Made by a program: the position numbers and the translations under genes. The notes below the pieces were generated by a model. It did not search any database. It saw nothing but the letters and a program-made list of their open reading frames with translations, and had not been told where the DNA came from. This document shows positions 51,501 to 64,000 of a stretch of DNA of 64,000 nucleotides, in pieces. Positions within the stretch are counted from its first letter, which is position 1, and each line of letters starts with the position of its first letter. Source of the stretch: Tetranychus cinnabarinus (lineage: Eukaryota; Arthropoda; Arachnida; Trombidiformes; Tetranychidae); NCBI GenBank assembly GCA_022266195.1, contig WHVY01000001.1, positions 4,464,001-4,528,000 on the forward strand, written 5' to 3'.

Positions 51501-54500
51501 ACACTTTCCGTTTAGACGTAATTTTAGCTCGAAAATTAATTGCATTCGACTTATATATTTTATAGATTAATTAATCTGATGAATCGCTGGAAAACTCTGA
51601 ATTCGCCATTTCCAAAAGCATTGATTAATCAGTCGATGAAAGTCGATGATGTTTGTCAAAGTGTAAAGTTGATTTGAAAAGGGCATCACGATGAATCTTG
51701 TTGGAATCATTGATGGAAATTTGTATCATGTAATCATTTTTGGAAGTAAAGTTGCTTTAACTTTGCCTTCTTCAATTGATTTTCAATCAAAACACCTTTT
51801 CTCTGTTATTATAACAAATAATGTTGATATTATTATTATATTTATCAATAGGAAAAAAGATGATGCTTGAACAGAAATATGATGAGGAAGAAAAAGTTAT
51901 AAGAAGAAAATCATTGAATCGCATACAAAATAATCCGCTTACATTTATTTATCGTTGACAGAATATATATTTATATAAAAAAAGGGAAAAGCAGAAGAAA
52001 AAGAAACAAGCATTTCTAAACAAGAATCTCAAGTGTAACTAGACTTTTGTGATACTTTTGCCTTCCATTGACAACAATCAGATGAAAATTGAAATGACAA
52101 TCAAGGAAAATATTGAATTTTCAATCAACAATCGCAAGCATTGATTGGCTCAACAAATTTCATTTCAACATTGATATTAATACTTTAATTGTTACCATTT
52201 TCAACTCCATTTGCTGGTTAATCTCATAGTTAAGCTCATCATTTTCCTCTCATAACATCATTACTTTTTTTATCTTTTAACAGCAAATTATTACTCAACG
52301 GAAATTCAGTTTTTCTTTGTAAAAATTCATTTTCTTTTTTCTCTTCTTTCTCCTGAAATTAAAAAGTATCAAAAATAGCGTTTGAATCTTTCAACATTTA
52401 TCAAACCTTATGACTTCCTTCAAGCTTCCCTGTCACTTGAATCTCTCACCATTTCAACGCAATCTTCAATCAGATAAGTGACAGTGAAAATGTTATTCAC
52501 TTAATGGTTTCACATCAACTTTCCTCTTCACTCTTTAATCATTAAATATAATTTATTTTCTCAACTCAATGGTTAAGAAAATTGTTCAAATTAATATCAG
52601 CCAAAAAAATTAGGTCAATATGTGAGTCTGTCAAGGTTCAGCCTATTAATAGAAACGATAACTTGAACTGTTAACATTTCAGATTCAAAGTAATTAAGAG
52701 CAAAGAAAAGATGTTTCATCATTTTTCTTGAACAATTTTCGTTTCAAATGTATTTATCATTGTTCAGAAACTAAACTTGAAATCGGTTTCGCTGCTATTC
52801 TCTCATGATATCAAATTTTAAGCAAAAATTCCATGGATAATATTCCATTTTTTTAAGATTGAATAGCAACTTTGGGTGACTTTTGCGATTCTCAAAAAGT
52901 TTTACTGGAAGTTGTAGGATTGAAGATTAGTTGAATCAGTTGGAACGAATCTTTCAGATTTGTCAATATCTTCAGAAAAATTGTCTGTTTCTAAGGTCAG
53001 CTAAGGACGAAGTTATTCGAGCATAATGGGAACTAGTCTAAAGTCAAGTTGATAATGTCCATCGACTTGAAGCAGAAGTTGCAATGAACAGGAAAATGAA
53101 AAGAGTTTCGTTTTTGAATGAAAACATTTAATTAGTTATTAGTTGGACAGTTGCTTAAGCTGAAGATGTTAGTTTTGTGACTTCATCAGACTTTATTCTT
53201 GACAAGGAAATCACAAGTATTGCAATAATGAAAGTTATGAAGGAAAATATTAATAACTAGGAAAAGTATCACCTCAAGTCCATGAAAACATTTTCTGGTC
53301 AACCTGTCCATCATCAATTTTCAATTGGATATCAACATTGACACAGTTTATACTTGCCATTATTAAGTTAATCTGTACAAATCAAATACTGGATTAACTC
53401 TAAGAATCTATTTCAAGATGAGAAAATCTTGCATTTACATGGTTATCCAATTACAGTTGACTTGTTATTTAGCTTCATCAGATCCACTCACTTACAAGTT
53501 GATGGCTTTTCACAAGCAAACAATACTAAACCATACAAAGGACAAAACTTTCACTTTTCCTTCTTCTTTTTTATATTAATACTTTTACATTTTCCGATAA
53601 CTCAGTTTCAACATTTTTCCCATTTGTTCAGAGCCAACATAAGGTAAACTCTCAACATGTTCCCATCTCACCATCAACTTAAATCATCACATCAGATTTA
53701 AAGGTATACAGCCAAAAATAGACCTCAAAATGGTCCAACAAGATTGGTTGACATTTCCATTGAAAATCAATTTTCAAAAAGAAATAAAAAAAGTCTAAAA
53801 AATGTAAAACTCATTCGGCAAACAACTTAAGCAAATGTGACAAAGGAATGAATCAAATGCATTGTTACAAACCTCTTTCAACCTTTTCGTTTAATCCTGT
53901 AATCAACATTATCCATTGAACATTAAACTGCATTGATTAACTATTTCAAGACACATTAAGGTCAACTGATTGACTTCAATAATAGTTACAAGTGATTACT
54001 CGATTCTCAGTGAATGGTAAAAGTGAAAGAAAATAATTAATCACAATTGATCTCATCAATCTTTCCCTTCATCTTCTTTACCCATTGTTGGATGCAATTT
54101 GCTTACCCAATCAAAGTTGAAGTCATCATGGCTTCAAAAGATATTTACTCGGAGTTTTTACTCCCAGTAAAGGGAAACTCATATGAAACTGATGAAACTA
54201 AAGAAATGTATTTTGAGGTTAAAAAATGGAATAAAATTTTGACGGAAATGTTGAATCCTTTCTTTTTTCGATTCTTTTTCCTCATCATTTTGCCATCATC
54301 ATCTTCTTGCCTTACATTTGACCTTAACAAAATACTTACAAATCTTTCGACCATGAAATTTATTCTCTTTCTCTTCGCTCTTTCTTTCAACAATCGATTA
54401 TCGATTTACTCTTGTTTTTCCCCCTTTTGACCTATAAAGAAGTGGTTCCTTCATTTTTTTCCCTCAGAATCATGTTTACTTCCGTTAACTGAGCAACACC

Positions 54501-57500
54501 TTGCAATGGATTCACATCTATAATGGTTGAATTGATTCTCTTTCGTGTTTCCATCAACAGTGAATAATGAAATTGAGTTTGCGTCTTTCAATATTTTACC
54601 ATTTTTTGTTTAATTAACTAATCATCAAGATCATTTAGTGCCATGTTTTTCATGCAAATTCAATTAACATTATCATGTTTATCAAAGTGTGCCCAAGATC
54701 AAACATTGTATCAGGAAAGATTACTGCAAAAGTTCACCAATTATTTACTTATTAGATAAATTAATTGACTGTTAATTAACTTAACAATTTCATCGATTTC
54801 TTTCAATCCAGACTCTAAATTGTTTAATCATTTCAAATCATCTTTTCCTCGTTTAGTCGTTAAACACAAAACTTTTCATTCGAACATTTCAATCGATTTT
54901 ATTGAAATTTCAAATTGAGACAAACATTCAAATGTTACTTCGTCATTACAACTCATGAGCGTTTCTAGTCTTTAATAAACTTTAATTAAAAACAATATTC
55001 GCTCAAAGTTCGGAATAATCGAATCGGAAAAAGTTCAATCTCAAAATCTTGCGAAGAATCAATTTAATCGAGACTTTTAACTCCTTTAGACTAACGCTTC
55101 GGAGTCTTTCGCACTTCTAGAAATCTGTATTTTTCATTCTCAATGGAAACTTAATATTCTTAAATTGAATCAATTGAACTTGATGTTTCTCTTGGAATAA
55201 GATACTTCATTAGAACTAGAACTTTGTTGTGATTAATATTGAAGTTAAGTCGCATAAATGTTAATGATAAGAAGAACAAGTTTATTAATTAATCTTTACA
55301 AGTTTGTCATTAAACTGTTTGATATCACTTTTGTTAGCTTTAACATAATAAAATGTAATCCCAGCTAAGAACTAATAATCCTTAATCGCTGAAAGCAAAG
55401 TAAACAGATATTATGATGACACGTTTTTTTATCGCCAAATTTTTCCATTGATGTTGCCTTTGCGTTGCCTGCGGCAAGTGATTATTAACTTGATTTTGCT
55501 GGATCAATGTTAAACCAATGTTTATTAAATTGTGTATTCCTTCACCTTCTTATTACCATTGGCAGCTTTTGTGTCAAAACTCATCTTTTGTCACATTAAA
55601 GGTCTGAAGTAACGAGATAACAGAATGACCAACATTATCAACTGCAACTCCCAGTCAAGCGTTCAAACACTTTAACTGTTAATCCAAAGTAACAGATAAT
55701 GAAAATGTTATATTTTAATAAAAGAAGATAAATAATAACACAAAAAAAGTGAATTTGACTTTAAAATGAAGTAAAACACTTGCATTGAATTTCAGGGCAT
55801 CCACATTATTTCAATCAACTTTCATGCGGTTTGGATATTGTTTCAATGGCTGGTGAATGGTTAACAGCAACAGCCAACACCAATATGTAAGTTTAAACAA
55901 ATTGACTGTTTTCAAGCCTGATTACCTTAGTTAAATTGAATCACGATTCCTTTCATTCTCATCCTCATTATCATGTTGTCAAACCTAATCCTACAAAATG
56001 CTTTCAACTTTTAATAACTGGAGCTCAACATTTCTAATCCAGGTTTACCTATGAAATTGCACCAATATTCATTTTAATGGAACACTTTGTTCTGGAAAAA
56101 ATGCGAAACATCATTGGCTTTCCAAATGGTGATTCAATTCTTGCTCCAGGTAAGATGATTTCAAAAGTAAATTCGATTAATAACTCTTTTCGCTTCTCCA
56201 TTCAGGTGGTGCTATTTCGAATCTTTATGCCATTATTGTTGCTCGACATCAAATGTTTCCCGAGTACAAGACCAAAGGCCTTAAAGCTTTACCTCAGCTG
56301 GTTCTGTTTACTTCTGAACATGTAAGTTACTGTCACCTGAACCAAACAAGGCAAAACATTGAAATGATTAGCTGTAATTTGATCTGAAAACAGAAATAAT
56401 CTTTCGACTGATTTACGGTTATTTGAGTAAAAAGATGATTCTCAGATTTCATTGGCCTCATTGAGTTGAAATGAAGTGAAGATAATAATTGTGAAGATAA
56501 ATCTGTCTTCTTCATCATCATCAAATGAGTATCATTAAGGAGTCGAAATAACAATGTTGAACGACGGATGAAACATTCTGATTGAAATTGTCTTGGATAG
56601 TAAATGAACAATTCTGTAATTAGATGTAAATAGTTATAATTTGATAAAAGGAAGAAAAGGAAAACATTGTTTTTTTTCTTTTGGTGAAAATGTTAACCAA
56701 TTGATGAAATGAAACAAGAGGCAACAATGGATGAACAAAAAAATGTATTGATATTTTGCTTGTTAGTTTAAAGACAAAATGGTTGCAAGTTTTTCTCATT
56801 GTTATCCTTGTTCACTGTTTTTGTTGATGGACAGTTCGTGCCTAATTGACATCGTTATCATCATTGGGAGTGCAAATGCTGTGTGTTCAACTCAACAATT
56901 GATTGATCCATTTTCATCTTGTTATTCACAGAGTCATTATTCAACTAAAGGAGCAGGCGCTACTTGTGGCTTTGGCACTGATAATGTCATTGAAGTTCCT
57001 GTTGATGCAAAGTTGGTTTTTTTGTTGTTTTTTAGTAAAAATGTTTTCCATCTTTACAATAATTTTTTGTTTTCTTTAAAGTGGACGGATGATTCCAGAG
57101 GAACTGGAAAGGCTTGTTAAAGAGTCTATCGAAAAGGGTCACCGACCATTCTTCGTCAACTGTACCTGTGGCACTACTGTTCTTGGAGCGTTTGATCCCA
57201 TTAATCCGTTAGCAGATATTTGTGCCAAGTATAACATGTGGTTACACATTGATGTAAGTCGCTTAACCGTTTGATTTGTATTTTCGTCTTTTAACCGTTA
57301 TTCTTGTTTCGGGTTCAGGCTGCTTGGGGTGGAGGATGTTTGTTATCACGGAAACATCGACATCGTTTGGCTGGTATTGAGCGAGCTCAATCAGTCACAT
57401 GGAATCCACACAAGCTCATGGGAACCCTACTTCAGTGTTCAACGGTTCATTTTAAGCGAGATGTAAGTGTAGATCAAAAAAACTTTACCAATTTCAACTG

Positions 57501-60124
57501 ATATAATAAGAGACAGAAATTTGACTATTCAATATTGGCTCATAATTGCATCAATATTGATTGACGGAAGCAAAATGCTATTTTGATCAAAGGCTAACTA
57601 GTCTGGCTTATGAGTAAAGACGCATCTCATTTCTTGTTTTATTTGGCCAATCTTTCGATTTATGAAAAAAGATTTCTTTTCTCATGAAGACAACTTATAT
57701 CTTTACGAAACAATTGAATAAATCAATTGCTAATTATCCAAATTTTCATTTCAGTTTTAACCTGAACTTTGACTATTCGTTTTAGTTACTTCAAAGAAAT
57801 TTTCATGAGTTAATTTCTTGTTTCATTCATAATATCAGAAAAGATGAAAACACGAACAGCAGACGTTTCATGCCCAATAGAAATATTTAAATTTTTCTTC
57901 AACAATCACATTTCCTAATCAATCCGAGTTTGCTAAAGCTTATCATTTTATTCATTACAAAATTCATGAATCAAGAACGATAAATTTTCCAAAATATTTG
58001 TAAATTTTTGGATAAAAATACGATCATTTAACTCGAAGCAAATAATTGATAAAATTTCAAGACTCGATCTTAGGTATGATTTACATTTTATTGACCATAA
58101 AAGATATGAAATAAGTAGCGATATTAAAGAATAATTTCTCTTGACAATTTGCCAATTTCGATAAACTTAAATTCCAGTTGACCGAGTTTTACTTGCCTTG
58201 ATCGGTTAATTGTGACTTTACTTGACTGTATAATAGCATTGACTTAGTAGCTATTAAAATGTAGCAAATAATTTGTGGATACAAAACGAGGAGAAACTGT
58301 TTATAATGTTTACTCTAAATTGAACAAATTGAATGTTGCGTTGTTTCCCTCTCATTCACTTTTGCTTCCTTCAACTGGATATCAATTGCCTTTTAAACCT
58401 TACAGCTTCACCAATGAACAAAAGATTCACCATTTACAAAGTGAAATCTCACATAAGCTGCAAGATTTATAGGAAGCACAGAGAGACAGAGAGAGAGAGA
58501 AGCAAGAATAAAAAAAGTAAGCAAAAGCAGCTGACGCTTTACCATAAGTCAAGTGGAAATATAAAAAGGCAAAGGAAAAATCCCTTTCATTCTCTTCTCT
58601 CATCCTCATCATAACCATCATCATTATCATCATCTTCTCATTCCCTTCGCCCAACTTTGATTCCCTTTTCTCTCTCTCTTCAACTGCTAAGGAATTCGCC
58701 TCTTTTCTCGACCAAATATCTTTCAATGTTGTACAATGTGTTGCAATTGGTGAACATCATCAAAATGCCGTTCCCTTGGTTTCTCTCCTTTCCCTTCATC
58801 ATTATCATCATGATCGGTAGGCAACAGAAGTTGCAACTTTCATCATTTTGCTTCATTCATTTTTCTTCTCTTTTTTGTTGTTCTCTGATAAAAATGATAT
58901 TCTCCTCTCAATATTGATATTCCTTCCATCCCATTTAATCCACTAATTTCCTGCAAATTTGTTCTTCTTTGTGATGACAGGGTTTGTTAATTGAATGCAA
59001 TCAAATGTGTGCCGATTACCTGTTCCAACAAGACAAACATTACGACGTTTCATACGATACTGGAGACAAAGTTATTCAATGTGGACGTCACAATGACATC
59101 TTCAAGTTGTGGTTAATGTGGCGATCCAAAGTAAGTTTTGATAAAAAGATAGGAAAGTTTATTAGTTCAAAACATGGACCATTTCCGAGTTTTTTTTCAA
59201 ATGAACCAAACTCAAAGTGAAAGTGAATTTCCTGTTGCGCCTTTTGATTAACACTTGATTCAATTGTGCCTTTGCAGGGTGACACTGGCTATGAGAAGCA
59301 CATTGACCATCTCTTTGATATGACACAGTAAGTATTTATTTACCAAATAATAATGATGATAATAAGATGAGAAAGAAGTCGATTCGAGATAAAGTTCAAG
59401 TCTACTCGAGTAATTTGATCCAATTTATGTTTACTTTGTGCACAAGTTTCCCATTATTATCATCATTTTGCATCATTCATCAATTGACAATGTTTATCCA
59501 AACGCTGCTTTTCATTGAACATAACAAAAAATGAAACTTTCTTCTTCTTCTTCTCTTCCTTTTCAGTTATCTAGTGAAAAGATTGAAAGAAGAAAAGGAT
59601 AAATTCCATCTTATCTGGCCGGAACCGGAATGTGTAAACGTATGCTTCTGGTATATTCCAACACGATTACGGAATAATGAAAAGAACCGTGAATGGGAAC
59701 AAGAACTGGGAAGGGTGAGTTTCATGAGCAGTAATCATTTTACCAAAGACGAGATCAAGTTTCAAAAGCAAAAAGTGTTATAAAAGTGTCAAAATTGAAA
59801 ATGGATTAAACAGTTTCAAGTTACACTTTCATATATAAAATGCTGACATCTTTTCAAATTCATTTTTCATTCATTCTCTCAACAAGAAAAAATGATTTCT
59901 TAGAACTTTTAAATTTCCAATTTCTCAACTCGAAACAAATTATCTTTCAGATAACTCCACTCTTAAAGGCTCGAATGATGAATGAAGGAACCTTGATGGT
60001 CGGCTATCAACCTTTAGGTGATAAACCCAACTTTTTCCGAAACATAATCTCCAGTTCTGGAGTAAAGCCAAAAGACGTCGACTTTCTCATTAGCGAAATG
60101 GATCGACTTGGCCATGATCTTTAA
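48517..60124 (+). CDS. Gad1: Glutamate decarboxylase (GABA-synthesising, PLP-dependent)
   Basis: Cytosolic enzyme that decarboxylates L-glutamate to GABA. Twelve exons: 48517-48592, 49573-49809, 55796-55886, 56043-56149, 56206-56321, 56932-57011, 57082-57253, 57319-57462, 58981-59130, 59278-59327, 59567-59714, 59951-60124. All joins are in phase, giving 514 residues, matching insect GAD (about 510). Family landmarks in order: DLLP, DRSTKIVDFHQPNQL, TATANTNMFTYEIAP, the glycine-rich GGAISNLYA, the PLP-binding Asp293 in HIDAAWGGG, and the Schiff-base lysine Lys325 in TWNPHKLMG. Then come LFQQDKHYDVSYDTGDK, NVCFWYIP and the C-terminal DFLISEMDRLGHDL. The short, divergent N-terminus lacks the palmitoylation-type extension of vertebrate GAD65. 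Intron 2 is 6 kb; the donor after 57011 (GTTGGT) is weak but required by phase and homology. The catalytic residues are intact. Confidence 0.97.
49810..55795 (+). other. Second intron of GAD (6 kb)
   Basis: AT-rich, with several hydrophobic or low-complexity open frames on both strands and no recognisable exon. It has room for regulatory elements or alternative exons, but none was identified. Confidence 0.5.
57463..58980 (+). other. Eighth intron of GAD (1.5 kb)
   Basis: AT-rich, containing a short GA run near 58480-58500 and CAT/ATC-rich simple sequence near 58610-58640. No exon seen. Confidence 0.5.
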
Positions 60125-63079
60125 AAGTTTTGAGCTCAACTGAATATCGAAAATGGATAAAGAACAAATGGCGAAAAAAAAATTTCCTTCATCTTCTACT
60201 TATTATAGACATAATTGTGATTGGTTAACTTGTTTCATTTGTTGTCATTTTTGATGCTTTATTGTGAATGTTGAACAAATCTTTAACCATTAACCTGACT
60301 CCTTATTACCTTGGTCACCTTCAACCTCAAAAGTATCTCTTAACGAGTTTAATAATGAGAATGAATGTTTTGTCGTTTTCCCAACTTTCCTCTATCCTGA
60401 CTCCCTATAATTCCCTGAATAATCGTAAAACTAATCATGATAAAATAACCTTTTCTTCTTCTCTTTTGGCCTTTTCTATGTGAATGTGAAAAGGGTGTAA
60501 ATCACTGCCCCTTGAGTCTTTCAATTAAGAATCCAGTTGATTAATAGTAATGGTCAGTCTTTTGAAGATCAATTGACAATCGACTTTCCAATTGCTGAAA
60601 CAATGGATTCTTATGTTACATATCATTTGCATGGATCAAGAGTGAATATCAAATTATATTTCAATGTTGACTTTCAACTTCGGTTGAGAAGAAAAATGTT
60701 TAACAGTTGATTTATCCAATCATTAAAATTGGAGCTACATTTGAAAGCCTTAAACCAAAAAAACAGAACATATTCAGAATTGAAAAAATATCAATTCGAG
60801 TTCCATTCTATTTTATGGAAAATTCAAACTCGATCTAAGTGTATTTTAAGCAATATCAACAATCATTAACCCTTATTAGCTGTATAAATGATCATTTCAA
60901 ACCCTTTTGTGTGACGACAAAAATCACTCAAAGTCTTCCAATCGAAGAGGAAAAAACACTCTTTTTCTTGAAAAATTGTGACTTTCCTTTACGATTTTCT
61001 TGAAATGTCTTGAAATTATTTTTTGCTGGTTTTGCTCAAATGTGATAATAATCTTAACTTTCAATTTCAATTGACTGAGAAGAAAAGATATCAATTTGAA
61101 ATTGAGAAAAGACAAAAAAATGTTCGCTTTCAAACTTTAACTTAATTGTAATTTTGAAGTGTTTTAAAGCAGACAAAAGTCAAATTTTGTTTGCTTGTAA
61201 AATAATCTCGAAACTCAACTGTCGACTATAGTGGAAATGCTTACAGATAGAAGTGAATCAATTCCGTCGCTATCAACTTTAGAAGCTTGATATTTTTCTC
61301 AGGTGTAACTAGATGTCAATTATTTTATTAATGTTTACCAAAAGGAACAAATAATCTGCCAACAATTAGGAATTAGAACATGAACTAAACTCTTTCGAAA
61401 CTCAAGAAACTCTTGATTCTCGAAAAGTGTTTGGTTGTTGCAGTTGTACAATCTCAATGTGTAACATTTGCTTAGCTTGTAATGTTACCTCAGGAAAGTT
61501 GAAAAAAACGAGAAAAGTTGAAGAGCGAAAATAAAAGCATTCTCAGAATTCTCAAGATATTATCAGTGAATATACATAGATTAGCAATGAATACTGCATA
61601 CTATAAATTCCCTTGTAAATACAATAGAAATTAATTGTCTTCTTTGCCCTGAAAATATCTTCACTTTGGGCCAAGACGGTCTTGTAAAGAGAATAGCGAA
61701 AACATTGAAAATCCTTTTTTTTCGCAAAAGGCAAAGAAAAATATTTAGCAAATGATATTCACCAATTGAAGACAATATCAGTTTGAAAAAGATTGAAAAA
61801 AAAGTTGAACATTGTTTTGCTTGGTTAAACATTCCCTTGCAATAGCATAAAATATCCTCTTATCTGTAAAAAAACGATTCTTTATCACAATAACTTTGCT
61901 TTAATATTTAACCTTCCCTTGCCTTTCACTCCCAGTCAACCATAAAACTATGGGAAATACAGTTGATAGAAAAGAAGCTGCAAAATGTAATAATAATAAT
62001 AATAATAATGATACAAATTGTAGAGCATCGAAAAGTATTGAATGTTTCTTTTGATGGATCGACATGAGATGCTATTGAAAGGACACACTTGCACTTTGAA
62101 GACAATTTGCATTCTAAGCCACAATTTAGCTTTTTAATTAAACGCTTTGGCTTATTATTATTGTTGCACTTGAAGCTTACAATGAATTAATCAGGTCAGG
62201 ATAAAGTGTAATAACATCTTTGCTGTTGCCATTTGTGAACAACTGTAGTCACAAGTGTTGAAGCAATTCAAGCAAATGGACAGTTTCATGTGAAATCATC
62301 TTTCACTTTGTAATAATAATAATCCTAGAAATGATAGAGATTTTGTCTTCTAATCTGGTCTTTGATTAAAGCAGGTTAAAGTTGACGAGGCTCATTGAGA
62401 TGATCCTTTAACTACCAAATTCAAAGTGAAAACTCAACTTCTATCAACGATAATTAATATATCATCATGAATGTTATCATGTAACATGATAAATATGGAT
62501 AAAAATATATAACTTTTAATCTATTTTCACTTCTAGACCAAAATATTCATTAAATGTAAAGAAGAAGAAAATTAGAAAATGTTGAAGCTTGCAGAATTTC
62601 ATTTTCCATGACATTTCAGGGAAGCAAATTTTGCATGAAAATTGCAACTTTACTTTTACCAACGAAGTTTACTTTCTTCGCAAACTTGCGCACTTGTCGA
62701 GTTTTCATGCCAAGAATTTCTGATTTCTTCATTTTCTCATTTTTTTCTTCTCTTGTGCTAACCTTTCCTTGTAAACCTAAAAACCAAGATTAAACCTCAA
62801 CACATATCAACAAATTATCAACATTCACAATGAAGCTTAACGAGCACAATCAAGCAACAAATTGTTTCCTCTTTCCCCTGAATAAAATCGTATCAATCAT
62901 GATGAGAGAGAAATAGATTTGACAGCGACCGTAAAAAAGTTAGAACAAATTGAAATGCAAATAAAATCATTTCTATCATGATTATCATTATCGAATGCTG
63001 ATTGAATGGTGAATATTATTCATGTTTGAAATGTTTCAGAATTTGTAGGCGTTCTTTTAAAAGAACCTAAAATGGCTGA
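60125..63079. other. Intergenic region downstream of GAD
   Basis: AT-rich with no recognised coding sequence. No canonical AATAAA was seen close to the GAD stop, so the polyadenylation site is undetermined. A TAA trinucleotide array lies at 61988-62009. Confidence 0.45.
61988..62009. repeat. (TAA)n microsatellite
   Basis: About seven uninterrupted TAA units. Confidence 0.8.
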
Positions 63080-63321
63080 CTATCTCCACCCACTGAAAAT
63101 TAGAATTGAATCTCCGCCTATATCATGTAAGGTTAACTTGCGATATGATATAAAAGAGTGAATATGATTGCCATCATTTCCAGTGTTTAATGAGACACAA
63201 TATTGTAGACTTGGATGTTGCTGTTCATTTGTTGATGAATCCATCTTTAAATGACAATTAAATTTCAGATTGGAATCATTGATTGAGGTCGATTCGCAAA
63301 CAATTGGACAAGCGCATTTCT
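63080..63321 (-). CDS. Candidate cysteine-rich terminal exon (partial gene)
   Basis: An open frame of about 80 codons ending in TAG at 63080-63082. A plausible acceptor (GATTCAG) places the exon start at 63321, phase 1; the frame stays open a little further upstream to about 63355, adding one more cysteine. It encodes CACPIVC near its start, further cysteines in FNCHLK and LQYCVSL, and an ending with GGDSILIFSGWR. The amino-acid mix (many Asn, Ser, Asp, evenly used hydrophobics) differs from the Phe/Leu/Lys-rich noise frames around it. C-x-C-P-x-x-C occurs in follistatin/Kazal-type modules, but the rest does not fit a Kazal domain. No in-frame ATG precedes the cysteines, so a real gene would need upstream exons beyond 63360, perhaps outside the window. 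Confidence 0.38.
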
Positions 63322-63359
63322 CTGAATCATAAACACACTTTGTATCACTTTTCAAATTA

Positions 63360-64000
63360 ATTTGCTTTTCTCGATTGTTTTATTTTTGAAAATTATTTGT
63401 TTGATCATTTGATTTTGAGTGTCTGAATGGAGCAATAAAATGCAAACGAATCTTGTATTTCACTTTTCACAATTTATTTCATTGCCAATCAACATCGAAA
63501 GATGTCAAGAATAATATCAAAGTGTAGATGCTTCACAAGCGGCATGAAAGCAGATAATTGAACAATTTAAAGTTTTGAGTTATTTCAAAATGCAGGATGA
63601 AAGCATTAATCATTTTGGAAAAAATCACAGTGAGCTGTGAGATCAAAATCAGCTGTGAGATGTTGACTCAGTTTTAGCTGTCTTATCCCAAAAGTTTTTA
63701 TCGTCTATGATTTAGTCGTTTACCCAGTGTTAACCATGAGCTAGCAAGAAAACTGGTCAATTTGATTAAAGGCCAATATTTTATGAAAACTCGATGAAAA
63801 TGAAGACTAAGATGGTTATTAGGCTGCGAATTCCGAATACAAAGGTACAATACTTTTAGAAACATATTGACAACCATTTTGTTGAAGTTAATAATCACAG
63901 AGACAACAGCAGGGTGTAAATAGCTTGTTAAATATTGGTTGATAGAGCTTTCAACCTTATAAATGATTTCGCGTCAATACTTAATGGTAAGCATAGTTTA
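63360..64000. other. Window end, no gene recognised
   Basis: AT-rich sequence with no supported exon on either strand; upstream exons of the candidate gene ending at 63080 could lie here or beyond. Confidence 0.4.

Noticed and set aside
54047..54430. Plus-strand open frame of 127 codons in GAD intron 2
   Set aside because: Part of it looks protein-like, but it runs into low-complexity Phe/Ser sequence, has no family match, and the GAD reading frame splices across it.
56779..57120. Plus-strand open frame of 113 codons overlapping GAD exons 6 and 7
   Set aside because: Intron read-through; only the parts inside 56932-57011 and 57082-57253 match GAD.
1..64000. tRNA, rRNA, CRISPR arrays, bacterial operons or viral genes
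   Set aside because: None seen: no convincing tRNA boxes, no rRNA-like sequence and no regularly spaced repeats; the gene structure is that of a spliced animal genome throughout.

Overview
This is a window of an animal nuclear genome, AT-rich (roughly 30% GC by eye), with spliced genes carrying standard GT-AG introns and long, mostly unconstrained introns and intergenic DNA. The gene content (neurotransmitter-synthesising glutamate decarboxylase, PKA catalytic subunit, BAF/Brahma actin-related protein, and an immunoglobulin-domain protein resembling the arthropod Beaten-path family) points to an arthropod. A small-genome chelicerate such as a mite is my guess, but the window holds no rRNA or other marker that would fix the species.

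Layout. (1) 427-8028, plus strand: PKA catalytic subunit. A canonical N-myristoylated 350-residue form starts at 5889. Two further exons at 427-481 and 742-852, about 5 kb upstream, splice in the same phase onto the shared exon at 6050 and would give alternative N-termini. A TA-flanked MITE (1501-1805) lies in the intervening intron. (2) 12411-39843, minus strand: a four-exon gene spread over 27 kb for a 172-residue, single-Ig, Beat-like surface protein with signal peptide and hydrophobic C-terminal tail. Its giant introns hold two more transposon-like elements (a foldback element at 17421-18071 and a PIF/Harbinger-type MITE with TTA duplications at 35529-35859). On the opposite strand they also hold an orphan terminal exon at 25331-25476 with a GPI-anchor-like tail. 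(3) 41529-43367, plus strand: the actin-related BAF-complex subunit BAP55/ACTL6, six exons, 426 residues. (4) 44898-45996, minus strand and convergent with ACTL6: a three-exon gene for a 148-residue secreted, six-cysteine, basic protein that I do not recognise. (5) 48517-60124, plus strand: glutamate decarboxylase, twelve exons, 514 residues. (6) 63080-63321, minus strand: a cysteine-rich terminal exon candidate whose upstream exons would lie beyond the window end.

The genes do not form an operon or pathway. GAD (GABA synthesis), the Beat-like protein (axon guidance in the known family) and PKA all have neuronal roles in animals, but their proximity may be chance. The best candidates for undescribed biology are the secreted six-cysteine protein, the short single-Ig Beat-like protein, the alternative PKA N-termini and the three non-autonomous transposon families. 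All exon joins were made by hand from splice-site and phase agreement, without transcript evidence.
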